A stretch of DNA of 64,000 nucleotides from Rhodococcus koreensis (GTDB taxonomy: Bacteria; Actinomycetota; Actinomycetes; Mycobacteriales; Mycobacteriaceae), in assembly GCF_900105905.1 (NCBI RefSeq), contig NZ_FNSV01000005.1:2170001-2234000 (forward strand), given 5' to 3'. Numbering within the stretch: the stretch's first letter is position 1; each line of letters opens with the position of its first letter. This document shows, one piece after another, positions 35,568 to 44,638 of this stretch. Made by a program: the position numbers and the translations under genes. The notes under the pieces are model-generated. The model ran no database searches. It was given only the letters and a program-made list of their open reading frames with translations, and was not told where the DNA came from.

Positions 35568-36218
35568 ATGTCGATCGAATGCGAATGCGGACGTACACCA
35601 CCGGCGGACTACGAATACTGCGGTTGCGGTTCACCAAATCTAGGATTTTCCTCCGCCACTGAGGTGCTGCCACCGACGCTCCACTTCGGATCCAACAACG
35701 ACGGAATACAGGCAGGTAACGACATCACTGTCGGCGGCAACTTCATCGTCGGCAAGACTCCAAACGATCCGTTCGAACACCGAACTGAGATGCACCGTCA
35801 AGTGAAACGCCGCGTGTGGTTACCGGATAATTGGTTGTCAGTCGTCGGTGTGTCACTAGGAATTCTAGTTGCCATCGTGAATCTGAAGTCGAATCAAAGC
35901 AACTACATTGCGACCATCGTGGCCTGTGCAATTGTCGCGTTGAGCGGATTTGCCCTGACGATAAATCTCACATTGAGCGCAACAAGATTTCGACCATTTC
36001 GGTTCGGGTTACCAGGCTATGCCCTCGAGAGGGACACCGAAGGACAGACCTTTCTCACAGTTCCGAGGGCACGCTGCCTTTGGTGCCCGACCGAGCGTTA
36101 CATGCGTCTCCAACCCGTGGAAGGTCTATCTGAGCTGAAATGGGTCTGCCCGGCGAACCCTGTGCAACATCAGATCGGCTTTGACTTCCCCCAGCTACCG
36201 AGCCTCGACTCCGCCTAG
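35568..36218 (+). CDS. unrecognised zinc-ribbon membrane protein in low-GC patch
   Basis: 216 aa with no family I recognise. N-terminal CECG...CGCG (four Cys in the first 22 residues) looks like a zinc ribbon. A Gly/Asn block follows (NDGIQAGNDITVGGNFIVGK, 45-64), then two membrane helices (WLSVVGVSLGILVAIVNL; NYIATIVACAIVALSGFALTINLTL) and a C-terminal second Cys pair and single Cys (CLWCPTERY ... WVCPANP). Codon use is AT-richer than its neighbours, which suggests acquisition. It sits beside a Doc module. Confidence 0.7.
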   Translation: MSIECECGRTPPADYEYCGCGSPNLGFSSATEVLPPTLHFGSNNDGIQAGNDITVGGNFIVGKTPNDPFEHRTEMHRQVKRRVWLPDNWLSVVGVSLGILVAIVNLKSNQSNYIATIVACAIVALSGFALTINLTLSATRFRPFRFGLPGYALERDTEGQTFLTVPRARCLWCPTERYMRLQPVEGLSELKWVCPANPVQHQIGFDFPQLPSLDSA

Positions 36219-36328
36219 TGAAACAAATATTCCGCCGAACGTCACCTTCGGGCAGAAGCTTCCTCGCGGTCGCGCGGGGATCCGTAGGCTTATCGCATGT
36301 ACCGGTCACGCGCGAAGAATCCGGCAGG

Positions 36329-37993
36329 GTGACGAAAGTGGCGGAGCTGATTCTGGGACCGCTGCTCAGACATGTCGGCACATCTGACGCGACGGTGTGG
36401 GTCGAGACGTCGGAGCCGTGCACCGTCCGGGTCCTCGGCCACGAGGAACGCACGTGGAACGTCTCGGGTCACCACTACGCGCTCGTCGTCGTGGACGATC
36501 TGGGACCGGGATCGACCACTCCGTACGACGTGACCCTCGACGGCCGTCCGGTGTGGCCGCTGCCGAATGCCGTCCCGTCGGTGATCCGCACGCTCCGCGA
36601 GGACGACGACACCCTCGTCCTGACGTTCGGATCGTGCCGGTTCGCCACGATGTCCACGACGGAGGACAACCGGCACCTCGGCGCCGACGCCCTCGACGCC
36701 TACGCGGTGCGGATGGCCGGACAGTCCCCGGACCGGTGGCCCGACGCCCTGCTGCTGCTCGGGGACCAGGTGTATGCCGACGAACTCTCCCCCGAGACCG
36801 AGGCGCGCGTCGCCGAGATCCACGACGTGAAGGAGCCACCCGGCCCGCAGGTGCGCAACTTCGAGGAATACACCTGGCTGTACGCCGAATCATGGTCGGA
36901 CCCTCAGGTGCGCTGGCTGATGTCCACGGTGCCCACGTCGATGATCTTCGACGACCACGACGTGCGGGACGACTGGAACACCTCCGAGTCCTGGCGCGAC
37001 GACGTCGAGGCGACGTCGTGGTGGGAGGAGCGTATCGTCGGCGCGTTGTCGTCGTACTGGGTCTATCAGCACCTCGGGAACCTGTCGCCGAGCCTCCTCG
37101 CCGAAAACGATCTGTACCAACGTGTTCGGAAGCACGGCGGCGACGTCGAACCGATGCTCCGGGAGTTCGCGTCCGCCGCCGACGAGGAGGCGGACGGCGC
37201 GAAGGGCACGCAGTGGTCGTATCGCCGCGACCTCGGAGTCGCGAGGCTGCTCGTCATCGACTCGCGGTGCGGGCGCATCCTCTGCGGTGGTCGCCGCGAG
37301 ATGGTGTCCGACCCCGAGTTCTCCTGGATCGAGCGTCAGACCGAGGGCGACTACGACCACCTGCTCGTCGGGACGTCGCTGCCGTGGCTGCTGCCCCGCG
37401 CCCTCCACGACCTGGAGTCCTGGGACGAACGCCTCGCCGCCGGATCCCGCGGCCCGCGGGTGGCGGCCTGGGCCGAGAAGATCCGGCGCGCGGCGGACCT
37501 GGAGCACTGGGCTGCGTTTCGTGACTCGTTCGACCGGCTCGCCCGGCTCCTCGCCGACGTCGGCAGAGGTCACCGGGCCGGGCCGGGTGGGCGCGCGCCG
37601 TCCACCATCTCGGTGCTGTCCGGCGACGTCCACCACGCCTACGCCGCGCAGGCGCACTACCCCGAACCGCTGCAGTCACTGGTCTATCAGCTGACGTGCT
37701 CGCCCCTGCACAACTACGTACCGGCCGCCATGAACGTGACGTTCCGGATCTCGTGGCGGCGCGCCACCGAGCGGACCGTGCGTTTCATCCTGGGCCGGGT
37801 GTCGCGGGTGCCGCCCGTTCCCCTCGACTGGTCCAAGGTCGCCGGACCGTTCTTCGGTGATCAGGTGGCGACCCTCCACCTGAAGGGAAGGTCGGCCCGC
37901 CTCGTGATGGAACAGGCCCGCAACGACAGCGACGGCACACCCCGGTTCAAGACCATGACCGACCTCGAACTGGCAACGGGAAAGGACTACTGA
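36329..37993 (+). CDS. PhoD-like phosphatase/phosphodiesterase
   Basis: 554 aa from GTG (VTKVAELILGPLLRHVG). N-terminal Ig-like PhoD_N region, then metallophosphatase: GSCRFA, LLLLGDQVYAD, MIFDDHDVRDDW, SLPWLLP and LSGDVHHAYAAQAHY supply the metal ligands. No Tat or Sec signal is visible with this start, so a cytoplasmic PhoD relative. The upstream frame continues to 36218, overlapping the previous stop, but the composition there is poor. Stop overlaps the convergent SRPBCC gene. Confidence 0.85.
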   Translation: MTKVAELILGPLLRHVGTSDATVWVETSEPCTVRVLGHEERTWNVSGHHYALVVVDDLGPGSTTPYDVTLDGRPVWPLPNAVPSVIRTLREDDDTLVLTFGSCRFATMSTTEDNRHLGADALDAYAVRMAGQSPDRWPDALLLLGDQVYADELSPETEARVAEIHDVKEPPGPQVRNFEEYTWLYAESWSDPQVRWLMSTVPTSMIFDDHDVRDDWNTSESWRDDVEATSWWEERIVGALSSYWVYQHLGNLSPSLLAENDLYQRVRKHGGDVEPMLREFASAADEEADGAKGTQWSYRRDLGVARLLVIDSRCGRILCGGRREMVSDPEFSWIERQTEGDYDHLLVGTSLPWLLPRALHDLESWDERLAAGSRGPRVAAWAEKIRRAADLEHWAAFRDSFDRLARLLADVGRGHRAGPGGRAPSTISVLSGDVHHAYAAQAHYPEPLQSLVYQLTCSPLHNYVPAAMNVTFRISWRRATERTVRFILGRVSRVPPVPLDWSKVAGPFFGDQVATLHLKGRSARLVMEQARNDSDGTPRFKTMTDLELATGKDY

Positions 37994-38457
37994 CGCTGCT
38001 CGGCCGCCGCCTTCAGCTGCGCGAGCCCCTTCTCGAAGTCCTTACCCACCATCTTGTCCATCGGGAAGACGACTCCCACGATCCTGAAGAAAAGGTTGTT
38101 CTTGCCGGTCATCTGCCAGCGGACGGTCGTGCCCGCGCCGTTCGGTTCGAGGAGGAACGTTGTGACGTTCTCCGCCTTGAACGGTTTGAGGAAGGTCAGG
38201 TCGAGCACGACCTTCGAGCCGGGCACCGACTCGGTGATCACCATCTGTCCCGAACCCGCCTTGCGATTGCCCTCCCAGGCGTAGGACGCGCCCACTCCCG
38301 AATCCGGGCCGGAGTACGTGCGCTTCAGATCGGGATCGACGTCCTCCCACGGCGACCACGCCTGCCACTTCCGGAAGTCGTCGAGGAGGGGCTGAACGAC
38401 GTCGGGGCTCGCATCGATGACGGTGGAACGTTCGACGAGGAACTCGGCCGAAGCCAT
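37987..38457 (-). CDS. SRPBCC-family protein (polyketide cyclase/lipid-binding fold)
   Basis: 156 aa. Starts MASAEFLVERSTVIDASPDVV, then FRKWQAWSPWEDVDPDLKRTYSG and a long C-terminal helix (KDFEKGLAQLKAAAEQ), as in START-like Polyketide_cyc2 proteins that bind hydrophobic ligands. No catalytic role can be assigned. The 3' ends of this gene and phoD overlap by 7 bases. Confidence 0.8.
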   Translation of the reverse strand: MASAEFLVERSTVIDASPDVVQPLLDDFRKWQAWSPWEDVDPDLKRTYSGPDSGVGASYAWEGNRKAGSGQMVITESVPGSKVVLDLTFLKPFKAENVTTFLLEPNGAGTTVRWQMTGKNNLFFRIVGVVFPMDKMVGKDFEKGLAQLKAAAEQRQ

Positions 38458-38574
38458 GCGGTCTCCATTCGGTGTCGGGTGTGGCGGACCGAGGTCGCGA
38501 CCACCTCTTCACGTGGAAGATAACGCCTCGCCACCGGTCGCGCGCGCGGTATCGTCGGGAGCGACCCGTACGAC

Positions 38575-40623
38575 ATGGTGGGGGTAGCAGTGACGACCGA
38601 GACGGATCTGATCCGCAATATCGCCCTGGTGGGGCATCAGGGCAACGGGAAGACGACGCTCGCGGAGGCGATGCTCTTCCGCGCCGGTGTCGTCACGCGA
38701 CCCGGACGTGTCGAGAGCGGCAACACCGTGCTCGACACCCAACCGGAGGAACACGACCGCACCCAGTCGCTGACGCTCGGCCTGGCTTCGTTCTCCTGGA
38801 ACGACTACCGGATCAATCTTCTCGACCCGCCGGGCTACGCCGATTTCGCCGGCGACGCGATGACGGCGCTCCGGGTCGCCGACGTCGCCGTGTTCGTGAT
38901 CGACGGGGTCAGCGGTCTGCAGGTGAACGACGAACTGCTGTGGCAGGCGGCCACCGAGCGAGCCATCCCGCGCATCCTGTTCGTGAACAAGATGGACAAG
39001 GAACGGGCGTCGTTCGACGCCGTCCTGGCCGGGATCCGCGACCATTTCGGGTCCGGAGTCGAACCGGTCGACCTGCCCGTCGGCGAGGCGTCCGCGTTCA
39101 CCGGCGTCGCCGACCTCCTCACCGAGCACGTCATCCTCTACGACAGCGGGTCCGCGAACACGAGCGACGAACTGCCCGCCGACATCGCCGACCGCGAACA
39201 CGAACAGCACGAGCATCTCGTGGAGGACGTCGTCGAGATCGAGGACGACCTGCTCTCGAAGTACCTCGACGGCGAGGACATCTCCGTGCCCGAACTCGAG
39301 CACGCGCTCCGCGCGGGTTTCGCCGCGGGCTCGCTGTGGCCGGTGCTGTGCGGGTCGGCCGTCGATGCGATCGCCGTCGACCGGTTGCTCGACTTCGTGT
39401 GCCGGATCGCGCCGGCACCGTCGGAGGTCCCGGGCATCGAGGTCCGCGGTGACGGGGACCGGGTCGCCGAGGTGCGGTGCGATCCGTCCGGCGACCCGCT
39501 CGCGTACGTCTTCAAGACGCAGACCGACGAATACGTCGGGCAGGTGGCGTTGCTGAAGATCCTCTCCGGCAGCGTGCACGCGGACGATGTCTTAATCAAC
39601 CAGCGCACCGGCGCGAAGGAGCGCCTGCACAATCTCCTTCGCGTCCTCGGCAGCAAACACACCCCGATCGACAGCGCGGAGGCCGGCGACATCGTCGGCG
39701 CCATCAAACTCACCGATGTCTCGACGGGCGACACCCTCGCGCCGATCGGCTCACCGCTCACCGTCCCCCCGATCGTGCACCGCCGTCCCGTCTACGGACT
39801 CGCGGTGGCCGCCGAGAGCGCCGGCGACGAGGACAAACTCGCGACAGCCCTGGCCGAACTCGTCAGCGACGACCCGACGCTGGAGGTCACGCGCGACAGC
39901 GAGACCCACCAGACGGTGGTCCGGGGCGCCGGCGACGTGCACGTGCAGGTGGCGCTGACCCGGTTGAAGCGGCGGTACGGCATCACCCTTCTGACCGAAC
40001 CGGTCAAGATCGCGTACCGCGAGACACTGCTCGGCACCGTGGAGACGGAGGGCCGCCACAAGAAGCAGAGCGGCGGCCACGGCCAGTTCGGGGTGGCGAC
40101 GGTCCGCTTCGAGCCGCTCCCCCGCGACAAGGGCTACGAGTTCGTCGACGAGACCCGTGGCGGTGTGATACCCAAATCCCTCATTCCCGCGGTCGGAAAG
40201 GGGATCGCCGAATCGATGGGACGCGGAGGCAGGCACGGGTTTCCGCTCGTCGACCTGCGCGCCACCGTCCTCGACGGCAAGCATCATTCGGTCGACTCCG
40301 ACGATTTCAGCTTCCGGATGGCAGGGGCGCTCGCCCTCCGTGCGGCCATCGACAAGGTGGGCACTCTCGTCCTCGAACCCGTCGACCACGTCGAGGTCAC
40401 CGTGCCCTCGACGCTGCAGGGTGACGTGATGGCGGATCTCGGCCGGCGACGCGGCCAGATCGAGGGCACCGAACCGGCAGGGGACGGCGAGGTCACTGTC
40501 ATCGCCTCGGTGCCCACGAGCGAGGTCACCGACTACCCGGTCGCCCTGCGCTCGATGACGCACGGGCGTGGCCGTCTCGCACTGAGCTTCAAGTGCTACC
40601 AGGAGCGGCCCGAACCGCGCTGA
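38575..40623 (+). CDS. fusA2: elongation factor G-like GTPase (EF-G2 type)
   Basis: 682 aa with all EF-G domains. G1 GHQGNGKT (20-27), G4 NKMD (138-141), G5 CGSA. G3 reads DPPGY (84-88) in place of DTPGH, so the catalytic His is a Tyr. Domain IV and V signatures (GRHKKQSGGHGQFG; SMTHGRGR) are kept. Similar to FusA2 of mycobacteria, which is not the housekeeping EF-G; the str-operon fusA is not here. An alternative GTG start at 38590 follows GGTGGGGG. Confidence 0.9.
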   Translation: MVGVAVTTETDLIRNIALVGHQGNGKTTLAEAMLFRAGVVTRPGRVESGNTVLDTQPEEHDRTQSLTLGLASFSWNDYRINLLDPPGYADFAGDAMTALRVADVAVFVIDGVSGLQVNDELLWQAATERAIPRILFVNKMDKERASFDAVLAGIRDHFGSGVEPVDLPVGEASAFTGVADLLTEHVILYDSGSANTSDELPADIADREHEQHEHLVEDVVEIEDDLLSKYLDGEDISVPELEHALRAGFAAGSLWPVLCGSAVDAIAVDRLLDFVCRIAPAPSEVPGIEVRGDGDRVAEVRCDPSGDPLAYVFKTQTDEYVGQVALLKILSGSVHADDVLINQRTGAKERLHNLLRVLGSKHTPIDSAEAGDIVGAIKLTDVSTGDTLAPIGSPLTVPPIVHRRPVYGLAVAAESAGDEDKLATALAELVSDDPTLEVTRDSETHQTVVRGAGDVHVQVALTRLKRRYGITLLTEPVKIAYRETLLGTVETEGRHKKQSGGHGQFGVATVRFEPLPRDKGYEFVDETRGGVIPKSLIPAVGKGIAESMGRGGRHGFPLVDLRATVLDGKHHSVDSDDFSFRMAGALALRAAIDKVGTLVLEPVDHVEVTVPSTLQGDVMADLGRRRGQIEGTEPAGDGEVTVIASVPTSEVTDYPVALRSMTHGRGRLALSFKCYQERPEPR

Positions 40624-40707
40624 CAGTGCCCTTCCAGCGTGCACGCAGCGTTCTCCCAGCTTCCCGCGGTGTAGTGGTGTCTCACTCACAGAGGAAGGGC
40701 ATCGATC

Positions 40708-41139
40708 ATGCGTTCACAATTGGTTCGCGGCATCGGTGGAGCGGCGATGGCAGTAGGTCTCGCATGTTCCGTCGTCGCGTGTAGTTCGGGCGATTCGTCC
40801 GGCACTTCGTCGACCGGCACCACCGGCAGCGCTGTGCAGGGCGGCTCCGGCGACAGCGCTGTGCAGGGCGGCTCCGCCCCCGCGGCGATGAGCGACGAAC
40901 TGCAGGCCTGCCTCGAGGAAAACGGCGTGCCAGCACCGCCCGACCAGGCCGGCGGCGGGGCACCGGGCGGGGTGGCGCCGCCCAGCGGCGACATGGCACC
41001 GCCGGAGGGCGACGGTTCGGCCCCACCCCAGGGCGGCGCGCCGGACGCGTCGAGCGCTCCTCCCGGGATCGACAGTTCGACGTGGGCGGCGGCGCAGGAG
41101 GCCTGTTCCTCGCTGGCGACGGGCACCACGGGATCGTGA
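40708..41139 (+). CDS. low-complexity secreted lipoprotein
   Basis: 143 aa. Lipobox SVVAC after a hydrophobic stretch, so exported and lipid-modified. Rest is Gly/Ser/Pro/Ala-rich with a duplicated GDSAVQGGS-like block (44-56) and a Pro-Pro-rich run. Two Cys pairs are implied by DELQACLEENGVP and AAAQEACSSL. Similar 'ACLEENG' proteins occur in actinobacteria without known function. Ribosome site GAGGAAGGG. Confidence 0.8.
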   Translation: MRSQLVRGIGGAAMAVGLACSVVACSSGDSSGTSSTGTTGSAVQGGSGDSAVQGGSAPAAMSDELQACLEENGVPAPPDQAGGGAPGGVAPPSGDMAPPEGDGSAPPQGGAPDASSAPPGIDSSTWAAAQEACSSLATGTTGS

Positions 41140-41146
41140 GCGGTCG

Positions 41147-42196
41147 TTAGATCTCGCGACCGGCCCTCAGCCGCGCGGCGAGTTCCGCGCGGCTGCGGAC
41201 CCCGGCCTTCGCGTACACCGATTTCAGGTGGTCCTGGACTGTGTTCGCGGTGATGCCGCGACGTCGTGCGATCTCGGACGTCGCGTAGCCGGCCAACACG
41301 TCGGCGCACACGTCACGCTCGCGTGCGGTCACCGCATACGCTGCAAGTAACAACCCGGTGAGCTCACCGCCGGCGGCGGGTTCGAGGGTGACCACCGTCT
41401 GCGGTTCGTCGCCGCCGATCAAGGCCGTGGCGCGCACCAGAATCCAGCCGCCCTCCGCGTCGCGCACACGCGCCTTGAAGATCCCCGAACCGCTCGACCG
41501 CGCCCCGAACGTCGCGGCCCGCAACACCACGGTCAACCTGCCCGGGGCGACCTCGTCGAAGCGGTCCTGCCAGCCGCGGGCAGCGGCCGTGAGTGCAATC
41601 GGATCGCCGGCGGCGTCGGTGACCACCACCGCCGGACCCTGGTCGCCGCGACCGGAGATTGCCGGGGCGTGCACGGACGCGGCCCGCGTCGCGACCGCCA
41701 GGCCGGGAGCCACGAGTGTGAGGAACTCGAGCTCACGGTCGGTGAAATCCGGCCCGGACCGCACGAATCCGGCTGCGCCCCAGCACACCCCGTCGACGCT
41801 GAACACGATTCGGACCTCGCTGCGGAGCCCCAGCGGCGCCCACACCGCGCCGTGGCGGAGGCTGTGCGCGACCGCGTCCGCGGGTAGGTCCGAGGCCCGC
41901 GCGACGGTCCGGCCACTGCGGGCGAGTTCGGCGAACGTGCCCGGATCTTCGCCCTTGTACTCGGATTCGGCGAGCAGCGGTTCGTATTGCTGCGGTATCC
42001 GGCTGCGCCCGCTGGTCATCGAACTGATCGCGAGTGTCTCCGGGTCGAGCATCGCCCAGCACGTCAGGTCGGTGCGCACCGTCTCCCCAACCAGTTCGAT
42101 GGCGCGCTCGTGCAGCTGCGTGACGCCGGCTCCCGCTCCTGCGAACGCGAGCACCTCCCGCCGCAGCTTTTCCGCCCGGACCTCCAGCATGACCAC
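41147..42196 (-). CDS. LuxR-family transcriptional regulator with GAF-like sensor
   Basis: 349 aa. N-terminal ~170 residues resemble a GAF sensor (LDPETLAIS, VCWGAAGFVRSGPDFTDRELEFL). C-terminal LuxR HTH: TARERDVCADVLAGYATSEIARRRGITANTVQDHLKSVYAKAGVRSRAEL, residues about 288-345. Divergent from the cupin/DUF1304 pair and probably its regulator. A start at the next Met (42190) is equally good. Confidence 0.85.
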   Translation of the reverse strand: MVMLEVRAEKLRREVLAFAGAGAGVTQLHERAIELVGETVRTDLTCWAMLDPETLAISSMTSGRSRIPQQYEPLLAESEYKGEDPGTFAELARSGRTVARASDLPADAVAHSLRHGAVWAPLGLRSEVRIVFSVDGVCWGAAGFVRSGPDFTDRELEFLTLVAPGLAVATRAASVHAPAISGRGDQGPAVVVTDAAGDPIALTAAARGWQDRFDEVAPGRLTVVLRAATFGARSSGSGIFKARVRDAEGGWILVRATALIGGDEPQTVVTLEPAAGGELTGLLLAAYAVTARERDVCADVLAGYATSEIARRRGITANTVQDHLKSVYAKAGVRSRAELAARLRAGREI

Positions 42197-42222
42197 AGTA
42201 TGCGCTGGTCACAGGCACACCA

Positions 42223-42244
42223 CCATCCCAGATTCCGGGGATGG
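42223..42244. promoter_or_regulatory. inverted repeat between the LuxR regulator and cupin genes
   Basis: CCATCCC (42223-42229) and GGGATGG (42238-42244) with an 8-base spacer, centred in the 80-base divergent gap. Confidence 0.35.
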
Positions 42245-42276
42245 GTAGAGCGGTGAGCCGGTCCTACCGTCGCAGT

Positions 42277-42744
42277 ATGTCCACCCACGTTCACGTAATC
42301 AGAGCAGGCGACGGCAGGCGGCTCACCGCGCCGGACGCCGACATCACGGTCCTGGTCGGCGGCGATCACACCGGCGGAACGTACGAAGTCTTCCTCGTCG
42401 AAGCGTCCCGGACCGCACCGGACGGTCCACTGCACGCCGAGCCGTGGTCGAAGTCCTACCACGTGCTGCGCGGCCGGATACTCGTCCAGGCCGGGGACAC
42501 CGGGCACGAACTCGCGGCGGGGGAAACGGTCGCCATCGAGGCGGGAACGATGAATACGTTCACGGTCCTCTCCGAGTCCGCCGACTTCCTCCTCGTCGCC
42601 GCCGGGGCGTCCCACGGCCGCTTCTTCGGTGATCTCGACATGGTCGGCCGTGGCGGGCACTCGCCGGAGGTAGTGGCCCGACTGCTGCACGAGGTCACCG
42701 ATCGCTATGGCGTCGAACTCGCGACCGGGGCGGGTGCGTCATGA
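42277..42744 (+). CDS. cupin-domain protein
   Basis: 155 aa. Cupin strands: EPWSKSYHVLRGRILVQAG and HELAAGETVAIEAGTMNTF, with a metal-type His in YHVL. No clear enzyme class. Start MSTHVHVIRAG. Stop overlaps the DUF1304 start (ATGA), so the two are co-translated. Confidence 0.8.
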   Translation: MSTHVHVIRAGDGRRLTAPDADITVLVGGDHTGGTYEVFLVEASRTAPDGPLHAEPWSKSYHVLRGRILVQAGDTGHELAAGETVAIEAGTMNTFTVLSESADFLLVAAGASHGRFFGDLDMVGRGGHSPEVVARLLHEVTDRYGVELATGAGAS

Positions 42745-43145
42745 CCGTCGTCGCGCAGATCGCCACCCTGGTCGCCGCCGGCGTGCATCTGCTGGCATTC
42801 GTGTGGGAATCGCTGCTGTTCCGCAGACGGTCGGTGCACGAGGGCATCTTCCGTATCCCGGGGGGCGACGTGCCCGCCGCCCATCTGTGGGCGTTCAACG
42901 TCGGCTTCTACAATCTGTTCCTCGCCTCCGGCGCCATCGCCGGCGTCATCCTGTGGTGGGCCGGTCAGGACACGCCTGGTCGCACACTCGTCGTCTACAC
43001 CTGCCTCTTCATGTTCCTCGCGGGCATCGCCCTGGCCGCGTCGGATCGCATGGCGCTGAGCCGGCAGCGTGGCGACGGCGTCGTTGGCGCACTGTCACAG
43101 AGCGCGCCGCCACTGGTGGCTCTGATCTCGCTGGCGATCGGGTGA
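42741..43145 (+). CDS. DUF1304 membrane protein
   Basis: 134 aa, four helices. Family pattern VAAGVHLLAFVWESLLF and HLWAFNVGFYNLFLASGAIAG. Function unknown; commonly paired with small regulators or oxidoreductases. Coupled to the cupin gene. Confidence 0.88.
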   Translation: MTVVAQIATLVAAGVHLLAFVWESLLFRRRSVHEGIFRIPGGDVPAAHLWAFNVGFYNLFLASGAIAGVILWWAGQDTPGRTLVVYTCLFMFLAGIALAASDRMALSRQRGDGVVGALSQSAPPLVALISLAIG

Positions 43146-43213
43146 CAACCCTTCGCAGTCGATTGCCAGAAACTTCTCAGGGTCGACCGATCGAATCCTT
43201 ATCGTCCGTCGGC

Positions 43214-44083
43214 ATGATGGACGCCATGCCCCAGGTGACCGTTCTCGCCATCGGTGGTACCGGAGAGTCCCACCCCGATGACCACCGGCGCCACGTCTCC
43301 GGACTGTTGTGTGACGTCACCGACGCCCTCGACGACCGATTCGAGTCTCGGTGGGTCGGCTATCCGGCGTCGTACGGGCCGGTCGCCGCGGGCGGGCTCA
43401 GCTATCGGCAGAGCACCGAGGTCGGCGTCCGCCGGTTGATCGACGCCATCGACGACGCTCCCGGACCTGTCATGCTGATCGGGTACTCGCAGGGATGCAC
43501 CGTGATCCGTGAGGTGCTCGGACAGATCGCCACCGGCACCCTGCGCTCCGGCAACCTCGCCGCCGTGGGTCTCGTCTCCGATCCCGAGCAACCGGCGGGA
43601 GTGGCCCCGGGGTGCTTCGGGCGCGGTGTCGCGGGTGTCGGCGCGCCGATCCCCGAGTCGATACCGGTCCAGTGGATCGCGCACCCGGACGACATGATCT
43701 GCAATGCCAGCGAAGACAGCTATGTCCGCGACATCGCCGACCTCACGCGGTGGATGTCATTCCGCGCAGTTCGGACGTGGCTCACGCAGACGTGGGAACT
43801 GATCCGCAGCAACAGCTTCCAGAATGCGGGCAAGACACGATTCAGCCCTCGGCAGTGGCGCACCGACGCCCGTCGCCTGCGGACCGCGATGATCGAGGTG
43901 CTCGGCTACCTTCCGCCGCACCTCGCCTGGCGCGGTGTGCGTGTCGTCAACACGCGGGGCGGGCGGCACATCGCGTACGCCAGCGAACCACTCGACGCGA
44001 GCGGGCTCACCGGATGTCAGATTCTCGCCCAGTGGCTGCAGGTACGGGCGACGTTCGAACCGCCCCTGCGCGTCGCGGCGTGA
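43214..44083 (+). CDS. cutinase/LysB-like serine hydrolase
   Basis: 289 aa. Alpha/beta hydrolase with GYSQGCTV as nucleophile elbow (the GYSQG form of cutinases and mycobacteriophage LysB), VAGVGAPIPESIPVQWIAHPDDMIC supplying the Asp, and GGRHIAYAS a likely His. No signal peptide. LysB proteins cut the mycolate-arabinogalactan ester. No phage genes flank it, so it seems a resident gene. Its stop and the HxlR stop form a 9-base TGAC-G-GTCA palindrome. Confidence 0.75.
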   Translation: MMDAMPQVTVLAIGGTGESHPDDHRRHVSGLLCDVTDALDDRFESRWVGYPASYGPVAAGGLSYRQSTEVGVRRLIDAIDDAPGPVMLIGYSQGCTVIREVLGQIATGTLRSGNLAAVGLVSDPEQPAGVAPGCFGRGVAGVGAPIPESIPVQWIAHPDDMICNASEDSYVRDIADLTRWMSFRAVRTWLTQTWELIRSNSFQNAGKTRFSPRQWRTDARRLRTAMIEVLGYLPPHLAWRGVRVVNTRGGRHIAYASEPLDASGLTGCQILAQWLQVRATFEPPLRVAA

Positions 44084-44086
44084 CGG

Positions 44087-44617
44087 TCAGGCATCGCCGC
44101 GTGACCGCAGCGGGGTGAGCATCCGGCGGGGTTCGCGCAGGGCCACGGCGACGGCGTCGCTGCGAGGGTGGGCGGCCTCGCCCGGCCCGGGGGCGACCAC
44201 GAGGTCTTCCGGTCCCGGGATCGTGCCGCAGTGGGGGCACCGCCCGAAACGGTCGAGTTGCGTCCCGCATTCGGCGTGCGAGAACACCCGGCCGGGATAA
44301 CTGCCGGGCGACACGTACTGCTCACCCCATTGGGAGAGCGCATAGATGCTCGGCCACAGCGCCTTTCCCGCCTCGGTGAGTTCGTACTCGGGATGACCGC
44401 CGTCGGCGACGCGGACGAGGACACCGGCGTCGACGAGTGCGCCCAGCCGATCCGTCAGGACGGCGCGGGAGATGTCGAGGTGTGCGAGGAGATCGCTGAA
44501 GCGGCGGACGCCGTAGAAGCAGTCGCGCAGCACGAGCATCGTCCACCGCTCGCCTACTACTTCGAGCGCGCGAGCGAGGTTGCAGTTCTGCTGCGAGTAC
44601 CCGGTTCCCAGTGCCAT
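44087..44617 (-). CDS. HxlR-family transcriptional regulator
   Basis: 176 aa. HxlR winged helix in residues 10-105 (CNLARALEVVGERWTMLVLRD; RFSDLLAHLDISRAVLTDRL). A C-terminal zinc-ribbon-like part (CGTQLDRFGRCPHCG) is unusual for the family. Divergent from the MFS exporter, which it probably represses. Confidence 0.88.
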   Translation of the reverse strand: MALGTGYSQQNCNLARALEVVGERWTMLVLRDCFYGVRRFSDLLAHLDISRAVLTDRLGALVDAGVLVRVADGGHPEYELTEAGKALWPSIYALSQWGEQYVSPGSYPGRVFSHAECGTQLDRFGRCPHCGTIPGPEDLVVAPGPGEAAHPRSDAVAVALREPRRMLTPLRSRGDA

Positions 44618-44638
44618 TTCCCCATGCTAGCCCAACTC

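Noticed and set aside
36218..36328. Longer PhoD start at 36218
   Set aside because: The extra 37 residues have atypical codon use, share bases with the previous stop codon and do not match the PhoD N-terminus. The GTG at 36329 fits better.
41669..41887. Small plus-strand gene opposite the LuxR regulator
   Set aside because: Composition is that of an antisense shadow and the LuxR protein is clearly intact on the other strand.
43214..44083. Prophage region around the LysB-like gene
   Set aside because: No integrase, terminase, capsid, holin or attachment-site repeats flank it; neighbours are ordinary chromosomal genes.
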